In this document: positions 1 through 7,046 of the stretch, piece after piece | Position numbering within the stretch: the stretch's first letter is position 1 | Layout: every line of letters begins with the position of its first letter | Origin: Caulobacter sp. Root343 | GTDB lineage: Bacteria > Pseudomonadota > Alphaproteobacteria > Caulobacterales > Caulobacteraceae | Length of the DNA stretch: 64,000 nt | Reading direction: 5' to 3' | Assembly (NCBI RefSeq): GCF_001425745.1 | Contig: NZ_LMDF01000011.1 | Span: 112,260-176,259 of the forward strand | Translations under genes and position numbers: made by a program | The notes under the pieces: generated by a model | What the model saw: only the letters and a program-made list of their open reading frames with translations | The model's database searches: none | What the model was told of the DNA's origin: nothing

Positions 1-2
1 TA

Positions 3-419
3 TGGTTCGTAGGGGCCGCCGCGGCGGCCGGTCTGTTAGCGTTTGGGTTGGCTGGTTGCAGCGACGGCGGCGCGAAGACGAAAGTCGCGCAAGCCAATCA
101 AGTTGTCGTCGAAGGAACACCTATCACGGCGTCGGGCTGCGTGCGGCCCGTCGAAAAGACCAATTGCCTCGTCGTGAAGGGTCGCGGCGGCGGCTATTAT
201 GACATCAGCTCCGCCAGTCCAGCGCCCGACCTGTCCAAGGGCGTGGCGGTGTCGCTGCGCGGCACGGACAGCGGCAAGAACACTCAGTGCGGACGTGAGC
301 TGACGAACATCAAGTTCAGCTACCTGGGCATTCAGTGTGGCGCGACCTTGCCGGCCAGTGCGTCCACGGACGCCGATAAGGACAAGGCGGCCAAGACCAA
401 GACCGAGAAGGCCGGCTGA
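3..419 (+). CDS. Lipoprotein of unknown function, 5' end outside window
   Basis: The reading frame is open from the first bases, so the true start lies upstream. The first visible residues form a hydrophobic run (WFVGAAAAAGLLAFGLAGCS) ending in a lipobox L-A-G-C, with the Cys codon at 57-59. This marks a lipoprotein processed by signal peptidase II. The exported part, about 120 residues, has several Cys (CVRP, NCLV, QCGR, QCGA) that could form disulfides and ends in a Lys/Thr-rich tail. A TTG at 48 could be mistaken for a start, but it lies inside the signal peptide. I do not recognise a domain. Lipoprotein status is confident; function is unknown. Confidence 0.7.
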   Translation, partial: WFVGAAAAAGLLAFGLAGCSDGGAKTKVAQANQVVVEGTPITASGCVRPVEKTNCLVVKGRGGGYYDISSASPAPDLSKGVAVSLRGTDSGKNTQCGRELTNIKFSYLGIQCGATLPASASTDADKDKAAKTKTEKAG

Positions 420-921
420 TCTAGCCGCCTTCCGGATGACCTCAACCCTCGCCGGAGCCCGGATCGGTCCGGGTCTTCGGCGAACGGACGCTGTCGGCCG
501 CGCCCCGCGGCTCGGTGGCCGGCCGGGGAGGCTGTCCTTCCCGAGGCGCGGACCGCTGGTTCTCGTGCTCGACCTCCCGATTCGACGGGCGGCCGGAGGA
601 AGAAGGCTGTGAGGGCTGGCTGGAGATCGTCGGCATGGAAGGGTAACGCCCGATCCGAGCCTTCGATCCTGTCGCGAATCTCGTGCGAGATCGGCCCGGA
701 ACCCCGTCCACGAACGCCGCCTACAACCCGGCCGCCAACGCGGCCCATTGGCCTGAAACGCCGCGAACCCGCCAAACCTCAGCGCGCCGCTTGCCCGCCG
801 GGTGCGACCCTGCTAAATGGCGCGGCTCTGGCGACTGGACGTGGCGCGTCGAGGCTGCAAAGCCCTCTGGCGCGCTGTCTGTCTCCGGGTGTCCGTCAGC
901 CCGAAAGGGCGGTCGGTCTGC
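420..921. other. Intergenic stretch without a supportable gene
   Basis: About 500 bases between the lipoprotein stop and tRNA-Trp. Several open frames cross it on both strands. None has a convincing start with ribosome binding site or a recognisable product, and they overlap one another, as expected for random open frames in high-GC DNA. A short hairpin (arms CCCGGA and TCCGGG, 458-473) follows the lipoprotein gene but lacks a clear T-run. A possible promoter for the tRNA lies at 791-819. Confidence 0.5.
791..819 (+). promoter_or_regulatory. Candidate housekeeping promoter for tRNA-Trp/secE/nusG
   Basis: TTGCCCG (791-797), 14 bases, then GCTAAATG (812-819). This fits the Caulobacter sigma-73 consensus (TTGACGS, 10-14 bases, GCTANAWC) in spacing, with small mismatches. 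It would give a leader of roughly 95 bases before the tRNA. Predicted from the sequence only. Confidence 0.4.
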
Positions 922-997
922 AGGAGTGTAGCTCAGCTGGTAGAGCGTCGGTCTCCAAAACCGAAAGTCGTGGGTTCGAGTCCCCCCACTCCTGCCA
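922..997 (+). tRNA. trnW: tRNA-Trp (anticodon CCA)
   Basis: A 76-base cloverleaf. The acceptor stem AGGAGTG (922-928) pairs with CACTCCT (987-993), followed by discriminator G and encoded CCA (995-997). The D arm is AGCTCAGCTGGTAGAGC. The anticodon loop CTCCAAA carries CCA, so the tRNA reads UGG (Trp). The T arm has the GGTTCGAGTCC signature. It lies 64 bases before secE, the tRNA-Trp-secE-nusG order common in bacteria, and may be processed from a shared transcript. Confidence 0.97.
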
Positions 998-1061
998 CTA
1001 TATGTTTGCGACGGGTCGGCTTCCGGCCTCGTCACATTTGAAAGTCGTGAGCCTCTAAAGC

Positions 1062-1379
1062 ATGGCCAGGAAACCGGGATCCAGCCCGTCCGCGATCAAG
1101 TCCCGCGCCGCCAAGACGGCCGCGGCGATGGCGCCCGCTGGCGCAGCCGCGACGAGCGCCGCCCCCGCCGCCCCGAAGAAGCGCACCAGCCCGGTGCAGT
1201 TCTTCCGCGAGGTCCGCGCCGAGACCCGCAAGATCACCTGGACCACCCGCAAGGAGACCTGGATCACCTCGGTGATGGTCTTCATCATGGTGGTGATGGC
1301 GTCGCTGTTCTTCCTCGCCGTCGACGGCGGTCTGGGCTTCGCCGTGAACCAGCTTCTGAAGCTGGCCACCTCGGGATAA
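1062..1379 (+). CDS. secE: Preprotein translocase subunit SecE
   Basis: 105 residues. The SecE core stabilises SecY in the SecYEG channel of the inner membrane. The N-terminal 45 residues are a low-complexity Ala/Pro/Lys extension. The conserved amphipathic stretch FFREVRAETRKITWTTRKE follows, then one membrane helix (about residues 68-90). The core matches the single-span SecE of non-enteric bacteria; enteric SecE has three spans. It starts 64 bases after tRNA-Trp and ends 9 bases before nusG, so the two protein genes are very probably co-transcribed. No strong Shine-Dalgarno is visible before the ATG. Confidence 0.95.
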   Translation: MARKPGSSPSAIKSRAAKTAAAMAPAGAAATSAAPAAPKKRTSPVQFFREVRAETRKITWTTRKETWITSVMVFIMVVMASLFFLAVDGGLGFAVNQLLKLATSG

Positions 1380-1388
1380 GATAGAGCG

Positions 1389-1946
1389 ATGAGCACCGAA
1401 ACCGCCTCGAACCCGAACCACAAGTGGTACATCGTCCACGCCTACTCGAATTTCGAGAAGAAGGTGGCCGAGAGCATCCGCGAGCAGGCCAAGAACCAGG
1501 GCCTGGAGGAGAACTTCTCCGAGATCCTGGTGCCGACCGAAGAGGTCGTCGAGATCCGCCGCGGCCGTAAGGTCAACGCCGAGCGCAAGTTCTTCCCGGG
1601 CTACGTCCTGGTGAAGATGAACCTCTCGGACGAGGCCTATCACCTGATCAAGAACACCCCGAAGGTGACGGGCTTCCTGGGCAGCGGCTCCAAGCCGATG
1701 CCGGTCTCCGAAAAGGAAGTCCAGCGCATCGTCGGCGCCATCGAGGAAGGCGTCGCCGCCCCGAAGGCCGTGGTGCTGTACGAAGTGGGCGAGAACGTCC
1801 GCGTCACCGACGGCCCGTTCGCCAGCTTCAACGGCTCGGTCGAATATGTCGACGAGGAGAAGGCCCGCCTGCGGGTCACCGTCTCGATCTTCGGCCGCGC
1901 CACCCCGGTCGAGCTGGAATACAGCCAGGTCGAAAAGATCGCCTGA
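1389..1946 (+). CDS. nusG: Transcription termination/antitermination factor NusG
   Basis: 185 residues, the usual length. NusG binds the RNA polymerase clamp, suppresses pausing and links transcription to Rho or ribosomes. The N-terminal NGN domain begins KWYIVHAYSNFEKKVAE and includes the FFPGYVLVKM strand. The C-terminal KOW domain contains VRVTDGPFASFNGSVEYVD. It follows secE by 9 bases and is closed by a strong terminator. The ribosomal genes rplK-rplA, which often follow nusG, are not next to it here. Confidence 0.97.
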   Translation: MSTETASNPNHKWYIVHAYSNFEKKVAESIREQAKNQGLEENFSEILVPTEEVVEIRRGRKVNAERKFFPGYVLVKMNLSDEAYHLIKNTPKVTGFLGSGSKPMPVSEKEVQRIVGAIEEGVAAPKAVVLYEVGENVRVTDGPFASFNGSVEYVDEEKARLRVTVSIFGRATPVELEYSQVEKIA

Positions 1947-1973
1947 TCCTTCGCTCGAACTGAAGCTTTCGAA

Positions 1974-2004
1974 AGCCCCGCGCCGGCAACGGCGCGGGGC
2001 TTTT
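1974..2004 (+). terminator. Rho-independent terminator after nusG
   Basis: A perfect 11-bp GC-rich stem: AGCCCCGCGCC (1974-1984) and GGCGCGGGGCT (1991-2001), with a 6-base loop GGCAAC, followed directly by TTTT. It sits 28 bases after the nusG stop and should end the tRNA-Trp/secE/nusG transcript. Confidence 0.9.
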
Positions 2005-2051
2005 GCGTTGTGGGCGTCGGCGCGGTGGGGTGAAGTTATCCACAGGGGCGA

Positions 2052-2215
2052 CTCCCTTCTCCCCTTGCGGGAGAAGGTGGCCCGAAGGGCCGGATGAGGG
2101 ATTGATAGACCTGTCGGCTTGGCGCCTAGCATCAATCGCCGCCGCGGCGGATCCCATCTTCAACCCCTCACCCGACCGCCTCCGGCGGCCACCCTCTCCC
2201 GCAAGGGGAGAGGGA
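2052..2215. repeat. Inverted pair of palindromic intergenic repeats
   Basis: Two inverted copies of one motif. The left copy (2052-2100) has CTTCTCCCCTTGCGGGAGAAG, a hairpin in itself, followed by GGCCCGAAGGGCC and ending GGATGAGGG. The right copy (2165-2215) is its approximate reverse complement, starting CCCTCACCCGACCG and ending CTCTCCCGCAAGGGGAGAG. About 64 bases separate them. The layout resembles REP doublets. A related pair lies at 36281-36392. No coding potential is apparent. Confidence 0.75.
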
Positions 2216-2329
2216 AATTCCCGTGGATATCCCCGCTAAAAAATACGCGTTTCTGTTTTCCGACAACCACTTATACGAAAACGCACGTTTCCTGTCCCCG
2301 CTACTTTTTCCGGCCTCATGCTTATTCCC

Positions 2330-2677
2330 ATGAGCCAGATCCAAACCCCCTCGCCCAGCCAATGGTGCGCCGACCTGCAGGTCAAGCTGATGGCCGCCCT
2401 CGACGCGGCCTGGGCCTTGGCCGAGAAGAGCGACGACCCGACCGTGATCGCCCGGGCCCGCGACAAGGCCAGGCTGTGCGGCCAGATGGCGGCCGAGGCC
2501 CGCAAGGTCGTCGCCCTGCTCCCGCCGCCCAAACCCGAGAAGCCCTTGCTCCGGCCGGCCGCCGCCACCGCGCCGCTGATCGCGGCCGCCGAGCGTGAGC
2601 TCGAGGCCGAGATCAAGCCGCCGGCGGCCCAGGCCCTGGCGATGCAGGCGGCCTTGCGGAAGCTGAAACGGCGATAG
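2330..2677 (+). CDS. Conserved-looking small protein, unknown function
   Basis: 115 residues from the ATG at 2330 (MSQIQTPSPSQWCADLQVKL); an in-frame ATG at 2318 would add four. Neither start has a strong ribosome binding site. The protein is mostly helical and Ala-rich. Residues about 10-60 form an amphipathic helical segment, then a Pro-rich linker (LLPPPKPEKP) and a second helix ending in basic KLKRR. There is no signal peptide or membrane span. I do not recognise the family. About 100 AT-richer bases upstream (2230-2317) hold a direct repeat TCCCCGCTA at 2230 and 2295, which may be promoter DNA. Confidence 0.6.
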   Translation: MSQIQTPSPSQWCADLQVKLMAALDAAWALAEKSDDPTVIARARDKARLCGQMAAEARKVVALLPPPKPEKPLLRPAAATAPLIAAAERELEAEIKPPAAQALAMQAALRKLKRR

Positions 2678-2747
2678 GGGATCGCCCGCTTTGACTCCGT
2701 AGCGATTAAGAACGAACCTGCCTCTCGGACAACGGAGGAAACCCCCA

Positions 2748-3488
2748 ATGGTCGAAGCATCCAGGGGCGCGTGCCTGGTGGTGGGCGTCGGCGATGGTGT
2801 GGGCGGGGCGATCGCCCGGGCCTTCGCGGGCGAGGGCTACACGGTCTGCATGACCCGCCGGCCGCGTCACCTCGACCAGCTGGAAGCGCTGGCTGTCGAG
2901 ATCCGTCAGAACGGCGGCGACGCCCGCGCCTATGGCGTCGACGCCCGGCAGGAGGCCGAGATGGTCGCCCTGGTCGACCGCATCGAGGCCGAGGTCGGAC
3001 CGCTGGAGGTGGTGGTCTTCAACATCGGCGCGAACGTGCGGTTCGGCGTCGTCGAGACCACCGCCCAGGTGTTTTCCAAGGTCTGGGAGATGGCCTGCTT
3101 CGCCGGCTTTCTGACCGGACGCGAGGCGGCGCGGGTCATGCTGCCGCGCGGCCGGGGCACGATCCTGTTCACCGGGGCCAGCGCCTCCTTGCGCGGCAAG
3201 GACGGCTTCTCGGCCTTCGCCTCGGCCAAGGCCGGTCTGAGGGCCATGGCCCAAAGCCTGGCGCGCGAGGTCGGGCCCAAGGGGATCCACGTGGCCCATG
3301 TGGTGGTCGACGGCGCGATCGACGGGGTCTTCACGCGCTCGATCCGCGACGACGTCGAAGGGCTGCTGGCCCGCGACGAGATCCTCAAGCCCGACGACAT
3401 CGCCGCGAACTATGTCTGGCTGCACCGCCAGCCGCGCTCGGCCTGGACCCACGAGGTCGACCTGCGGCCCTGGGGAGAGACCTGGTGA
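2748..3488 (+). CDS. SDR-family oxidoreductase with Phe at the catalytic Tyr position
   Basis: 246 residues with a Rossmann fold. The glycine-rich nucleotide loop is VVGVGDGVGGAIA near the N-terminus, and FNIGAN stands for the usual NNAG. The catalytic Ser is S145 (TGAS). The YxxxK motif reads F157-A-S-A-K161, so the Tyr hydroxyl that normally acts as general acid/base is missing while Lys is kept. Length and fold fit a classical SDR and I believe Phe is shared by related proteins, so this looks like a diverged subfamily rather than a broken gene. Its stop overlaps a GTG, and the isomerase gene starts 14 bases later, suggesting one transcript. Substrate unknown. Confidence 0.8.
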   Translation: MVEASRGACLVVGVGDGVGGAIARAFAGEGYTVCMTRRPRHLDQLEALAVEIRQNGGDARAYGVDARQEAEMVALVDRIEAEVGPLEVVVFNIGANVRFGVVETTAQVFSKVWEMACFAGFLTGREAARVMLPRGRGTILFTGASASLRGKDGFSAFASAKAGLRAMAQSLAREVGPKGIHVAHVVVDGAIDGVFTRSIRDDVEGLLARDEILKPDDIAANYVWLHRQPRSAWTHEVDLRPWGETW

Positions 3489-3502
3489 GCGGAGGGCGCG
3501 AG

Positions 3503-4108
3503 ATGACCAAAGCCATCGACTTCATCTTCGACTTCGGCAGCCCCAACGCCTACTTGGCCTGGAAGGTGCTGCCGGCGATCGCCGCCCGCCACGGCGCGAC
3601 CGTCAACCTGCTGCCGTGCCTGCTGGGCGGGATCTTCAAGGCGACCGGCAACCAGGCCCCGGCCATCGCCTTCAGCGGCGTGAAGGGCAAGATGGACTAC
3701 GAGATGCTGGAGATGCGCCGCTTTATCGCCGCGCATGACCTGGCGGCGTTCCGCTTCAATCCGCACTTCCCGGTCAACACCCTGCTGCTGATGCGCGGCA
3801 TGATCGCGGCCCAGCGCATGGGCATCGGCGAGGCCTATCTCGACGCGATGCTGAAGGGCATGTGGGAGGACGGGCTGAAGCTGGACGATCCGGACGTGTT
3901 CGTGGCCGCGGCCGACGCGGCCGGCCTGGACGGCGCGGCCCTGCTGGCGGCGACGGCCGATCCCGAGGTCAAGGCGGGGCTGATGGCCAATACCGAAGCG
4001 GCCGTGGCGCGCGGAACGTTCGGCATCCCGACCTTCTTCGTCGGCGACGAGATGTTCTTCGGCAAGGAACGCCTGGGCCAGGTCGAGGCGGAGTTGGCGA
4101 GGGGGTAG
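3503..4108 (+). CDS. 2-hydroxychromene-2-carboxylate isomerase-like (DsbA fold, GST-kappa type)
   Basis: 201 residues. The opening IDFIFDFGSPNAYLAWKVLP is the hallmark of HCCA isomerases and kappa glutathione transferases. These are thioredoxin-fold enzymes that use glutathione to isomerise aromatic breakdown intermediates. The conserved cis-Pro segment TFGIPTFFVGDEMFFGKERL is near the C-terminus. The ATG at 3503 is preceded by GGAGGG at a good distance, so I prefer it to the GTG at 3485 that overlaps the previous stop. The pairing with an SDR suggests oxidation and isomerisation of a shared, unidentified substrate. No other naphthalene-pathway gene is nearby. Confidence 0.88.
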   Translation: MTKAIDFIFDFGSPNAYLAWKVLPAIAARHGATVNLLPCLLGGIFKATGNQAPAIAFSGVKGKMDYEMLEMRRFIAAHDLAAFRFNPHFPVNTLLLMRGMIAAQRMGIGEAYLDAMLKGMWEDGLKLDDPDVFVAAADAAGLDGAALLAATADPEVKAGLMANTEAAVARGTFGIPTFFVGDEMFFGKERLGQVEAELARG

Positions 4109-4126
4109 GGCTCAGTCTACCCCGTT

Positions 4127-4264
4127 GCCTTCCTAGGCCTTGTGCCTAGGACCCATGGCGGCGCCAGGCTTGGAGATTTCGGGAGCGTTCCGTCGCGTGG
4201 CCGCGCACCTGGAATTCGCAGCGCGAACGGAACGATGGATCCTAGGCACAAGGCCTAGGAAGGC
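4127..4264. repeat. 138-bp element with 30-bp inverted hairpin arms (copy 1)
   Basis: The left arm, 4127-4156 (GCCTTCCTAGGCCTTGTGCC then TAGGACCCAT), and right arm, 4235-4264, are inverted repeats differing at one base. Each arm is itself a hairpin (CCTAGGC, CTTGT, GCCTAGG). The interior is 78 bases with no visible gene. Related copies of the same overall length are at 10131-10268 and 15270-15409. The layout resembles a REPIN or small non-autonomous element. Confidence 0.85.
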
Positions 4265-4332
4265 GGGGATTGTCGCTCGAAATCTTCGGTATCTTTGTGT
4301 GATTGGTCATGGGGGAGAGCCCGAGGCACAGC

Positions 4333-4800
4333 ATGGCCATGTCCGACCCCGTCCTCGTTCGCCCGATCGCCCGTTCCGACCACGGCCAGTGGCTGCCCCT
4401 GTGGGACGGCTACAACGCCTTCTATGGCCGGGAGGGCGACACCGCCTTGGATCCGGCGGTCACCGCCACGACCTGGGAACGGTTCTTCGACGCCTATGAG
4501 CCGGTCCACGCCCTAGTGGCCGAGCGGGAAGGACGGCTGCTGGGCCTGACCCACTACCTGTTCCACCGCAGCACCACGGCCATAGCGCCCAGCTGCTACC
4601 TGCAGGACCTGTTCACGACGGCCGAGGCGCGCGGGCGGGGCGTGGGCCGGGCGCTGATCGAGGCGGTCTACGAAGCGGCGCGCCAGGCCGGCGTCCCTAG
4701 GGTCTATTGGCAGACCCACGAGACCAACGAAACGGCGATGCGGCTGTACGACCAGGTGGCGGAGAAGTCCGGTTTTCTGGTGTACCGGCGGATGGTGTGA
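4333..4800 (+). CDS. GNAT-family N-acetyltransferase
   Basis: About 155 residues from the ATG at 4333 (MAMSDPVLVRPIARSD), chosen because GAGG lies 6-7 bases upstream; an ATG at 4339 is also possible. The acetyl-CoA binding motif of the GNAT fold is clear: LQDLFTTAEARGRGVGRAL, with R/Q-x-x-G-x-G/A as RGRGVG. The last strand and helix carry YWQTHETNETAMRLYDQVA and the typical ending SGFLVYRRMV. Such proteins acetylate amines on small molecules or protein N-termini; the substrate cannot be told. It stands alone between the repeat at 4127 and a LysR gene. Confidence 0.88.
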   Translation: MAMSDPVLVRPIARSDHGQWLPLWDGYNAFYGREGDTALDPAVTATTWERFFDAYEPVHALVAEREGRLLGLTHYLFHRSTTAIAPSCYLQDLFTTAEARGRGVGRALIEAVYEAARQAGVPRVYWQTHETNETAMRLYDQVAEKSGFLVYRRMV

Positions 4801-4910
4801 GGCGCTCCAACACAGGCCTCCCCGGCAAGGCCCGCGGCGAGTGGATCCTTCCCCCAAGCGGCGCTATCCTGGCCGTCTGACCTCCACCCTTGCGGAACGC
4901 GGAAGACCGG

Positions 4911-5846
4911 ATGGATCGTATCGAGGCGATGCGGGTGTTCGTCGCCGCGCTGGACGAGGGCAGCCTGGCCGGGGCCGGGCGTCGGTTGAACCGCTCGCCG
5001 GCCGCCGTCAGCCGGGCGATCGCCTTCCTGGAGCACCGTGTCGGGGCCGAGCTGCTGCACCGCACGACCCGCAGCCTGCGGCTCAGCGAGGCCGGCGAGC
5101 GCTACGCCGCCGCCTGCCGGCGCATCCTGGTCGACCTGGAGGAGGCCGACCTGTCGGCCCTGGGCGAGCGCTCGGCCCCGCGCGGGACCCTGACCATTTC
5201 CGCCCCGCCGATCAGCGGCGAAGAGATCCTGCGCCCCGTCATCGACGCCTATCTGCGGGCCTACCCGGCCGTCTGCGTGAACCTGGTGCTGCTGGACCGT
5301 CACACCAACCTGGTCGAGGAGGGCATCGACGTCGCCCTGCGGGTCGGCCAGCTGCCGGACTCCTCGCTGATCGCCGTGCGGGTCGGCGGCGACGTCAAGC
5401 GGGTGATCGCCGCCTCGCCCCGCTACCTGGACACTCACCCCCGCATCGAAGAGCCGGCCGACCTGGCCAAGCACCAGATCGTCACCACCACCCATTTCGG
5501 CCATGACACCTGGGTGTTCCCGCCGGCCCCGGGCGCGACGATCGCCCGGTCGGTGCATTTCAAGCCGCGGCTGGTGGTCAACAGCGTCCGCGCCGCCCTA
5601 GCCTCGGCCGTCGAGGGCCTGGGGGTGACGCGGCTCTACACCTATCACGTGGCCCCGCGCGTGCTGGATGGGAGCTTGCGGATCGTGCTGCGCGACGCCG
5701 AGCCGCCGCCCCTGCCCGTCCACCTGATCACGCCCCAGGGCCGGACCGCGACGCCGAAGGTCCGCGCCTTCCTCGACTTCGCCGCGCCCCGGCTGAAGGC
5801 CGCGTTCGCCGGACTGTCGGCCGACGCCGAGGCGCTGACGTCGTAG
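4911..5846 (+). CDS. LysR-type transcriptional regulator
   Basis: 311 residues from the ATG at 4911 (MDRIEAMRVFVAALDEGSLA), with GGAAG just upstream. Residues 1-60 form the winged helix-turn-helix: GSLAGAGRRLNRSPAAVSRA and LLHRTTRSLRLSEAGERY. The rest is the periplasmic-binding-protein-like effector domain, with the start RGTLTISAPPISGEEI typical of the large group regulating single oxidoreductase operons. It is co-directional with the SDR-tautomerase-nitronate monooxygenase genes downstream and is a reasonable candidate for their control. An inverted repeat at 5932-5955 may be its site. The inducer is unknown. Confidence 0.9.
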   Translation: MDRIEAMRVFVAALDEGSLAGAGRRLNRSPAAVSRAIAFLEHRVGAELLHRTTRSLRLSEAGERYAAACRRILVDLEEADLSALGERSAPRGTLTISAPPISGEEILRPVIDAYLRAYPAVCVNLVLLDRHTNLVEEGIDVALRVGQLPDSSLIAVRVGGDVKRVIAASPRYLDTHPRIEEPADLAKHQIVTTTHFGHDTWVFPPAPGATIARSVHFKPRLVVNSVRAALASAVEGLGVTRLYTYHVAPRVLDGSLRIVLRDAEPPPLPVHLITPQGRTATPKVRAFLDFAAPRLKAAFAGLSADAEALTS

Positions 5847-5931
5847 CGCTGCATTCAACCGCCACACGGAAGGATGCCTGCCGGACGGCGTCCATTCAGT
5901 TGTTTCGCGATCGAACCGACATTGCCTCTCA

Positions 5932-5955
5932 TCCGATGGCGATCTCCGCATCGGA
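5932..5955. promoter_or_regulatory. Inverted repeat upstream of the SDR operon, possible LysR site
   Basis: TCCGATG (5932-5938) and CATCGGA (5949-5955) form a perfect 7-bp inverted repeat with a 10-base spacer. It lies 20 bases before the SDR start and 86 bases after the LysR stop. Size and position suit a transcription-factor site. The link to the neighbouring LysR is inference. Confidence 0.35.
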
Positions 5956-5975
5956 CCAAACGAATGAGGCAAGTC

Positions 5976-6686
5976 ATGAGCAACGAACGGAAGGTCGCCA
6001 TCGTCACCGGCGCGTCGCAAGGCATCGGCGCCGAACTGGTCAAGGCCTATCGCGACCGCGACTATCGGGTGGTGGCCACGTCGCGCTCGATCAAGCAGGG
6101 CGCCGATCCCGACATCCTGGCCGTCGCCGGCGACATCGGCGACCCGGCCACCGCCGATCGGATCGTCGCCAAGGCCCTGGCCCGGTTCGGCCGGATCGAC
6201 ACCCTGGTCAACAACGCCGGGATCTTCCAGGCCAAGCCGTTCACCGCCTATACGGCCGACGACTTCGCCGCCAAGGTCTCGACCAACCTGGCCGGCTTCT
6301 TCCACATCACCCAGCGCGCCGCCGCCCAGATGCTGAAGCAGGGCTCGGGCCATATCGTCAGCATCACCACCAGCCTGACCGACCATGCCCTGGCCGACGT
6401 GCCTGCAGCCCTGGCCAACCTGACCAAGGGCGGCATCAACTCGGCGACCAAGTCGCTGGCCATCGAGTTCGCCGACAAGGGCGTGCGGGTCAACGCCGTC
6501 TCGCCGGGGGTAATCAAGACCCCGATGCACGCGCCCGAAACCCACGCCTTCCTGGCCGCCCTGCATCCGGTCGGCCGCCTGGGCGAGATCCGCGACGTGG
6601 TCGAGGCCGTGCTCTATCTGGAGAGCGCCGGCTTCGTGACGGGCGAGATCCTGCACGTCGACGGCGGCCAGAGCGCCGGTCACTAG
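5976..6686 (+). CDS. SDR-family oxidoreductase lacking the catalytic Tyr
   Basis: 236 residues from the ATG at 5976, with GAGG 7 bases upstream. It has a clean cofactor loop T11-G-A-S-Q-G-I-G18 and NNAG at 79-82. The catalytic region reads VPAALANLTKGG: Lys (K151) is present but the residue four before it is A147, not Tyr. The following NSATKSLAIE helix and VRVNAVSPGVIKTPM strand are well conserved, so the gene looks under selection. The C-terminus LHVDGGQSAGH is typical. A tautomerase gene starts 25 bases later, indicating one operon. The enzyme may use another residue for catalysis or bind rather than reduce its ligand. Confidence 0.85.
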   Translation: MSNERKVAIVTGASQGIGAELVKAYRDRDYRVVATSRSIKQGADPDILAVAGDIGDPATADRIVAKALARFGRIDTLVNNAGIFQAKPFTAYTADDFAAKVSTNLAGFFHITQRAAAQMLKQGSGHIVSITTSLTDHALADVPAALANLTKGGINSATKSLAIEFADKGVRVNAVSPGVIKTPMHAPETHAFLAALHPVGRLGEIRDVVEAVLYLESAGFVTGEILHVDGGQSAGH

Positions 6687-6711
6687 GCTTCAGCCGACAG
6701 GAGAGACTCCG

Positions 6712-6948
6712 ATGCCCATGGTCACCATCCAAGTCACCCGCGAAGGCTCCGGCCCCGGCCGCTCGGCCGTCACCGCCGACGAGAAGGCCAAGCTGATCGC
6801 CGGCGTCAGCCAGCTGCTGCTGGACGTGCTGCACAAGCCGCTGGACTCCACCTTCGTCGTCATCGAGGAGGTCGAGCTGGAAAACTGGGGCTGGGGCGGC
6901 CTGCCCGTGCCCGAATACCGCCGACGCCTGGCCGCCGGCCAGACTTGA
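6712..6948 (+). CDS. 4-oxalocrotonate tautomerase-family protein
   Basis: 78 residues beginning M-P, so Met removal would expose the catalytic N-terminal Pro of this superfamily. The opening strand MVTIQVTREG and the helix TADEKAKLIAGVSQLLLDVL fit the beta-alpha-beta tautomerase fold, as does the VVIEEVELENWGWGG strand. Members shift keto-enol double bonds in small acids, often within aromatic degradation. It sits 25 bases after an SDR and about 100 before a nitronate monooxygenase. The ATG at 6718 is rejected as start because it would lose the Pro. Confidence 0.88.
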   Translation: MPMVTIQVTREGSGPGRSAVTADEKAKLIAGVSQLLLDVLHKPLDSTFVVIEEVELENWGWGGLPVPEYRRRLAAGQT

Positions 6949-7046
6949 TACCCCTATCCGGGCCGCCCCAGCGGCCCGGGTCTTCACAACAGGAGATGGG
7001 CCGCCCACGTCAGGACGGCCCGGATCCGCGCCACAGGAGGTCAGTC

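Noticed and set aside
420-921. Possible small genes in the gap before tRNA-Trp
   Set aside because: Several mutually overlapping frames exist on both strands, none with a start signal or family resemblance.
1032-2135. A 367-codon minus-strand frame opposite secE and nusG
   Set aside because: Antisense shadow of two certain genes; His/Gly-rich composition typical of such shadows.
2230-2317. SOS (LexA) box upstream of the 2330 gene
   Set aside because: The AT-richer region lacks the GTTC-N7-GTTC pattern used in alphaproteobacteria.
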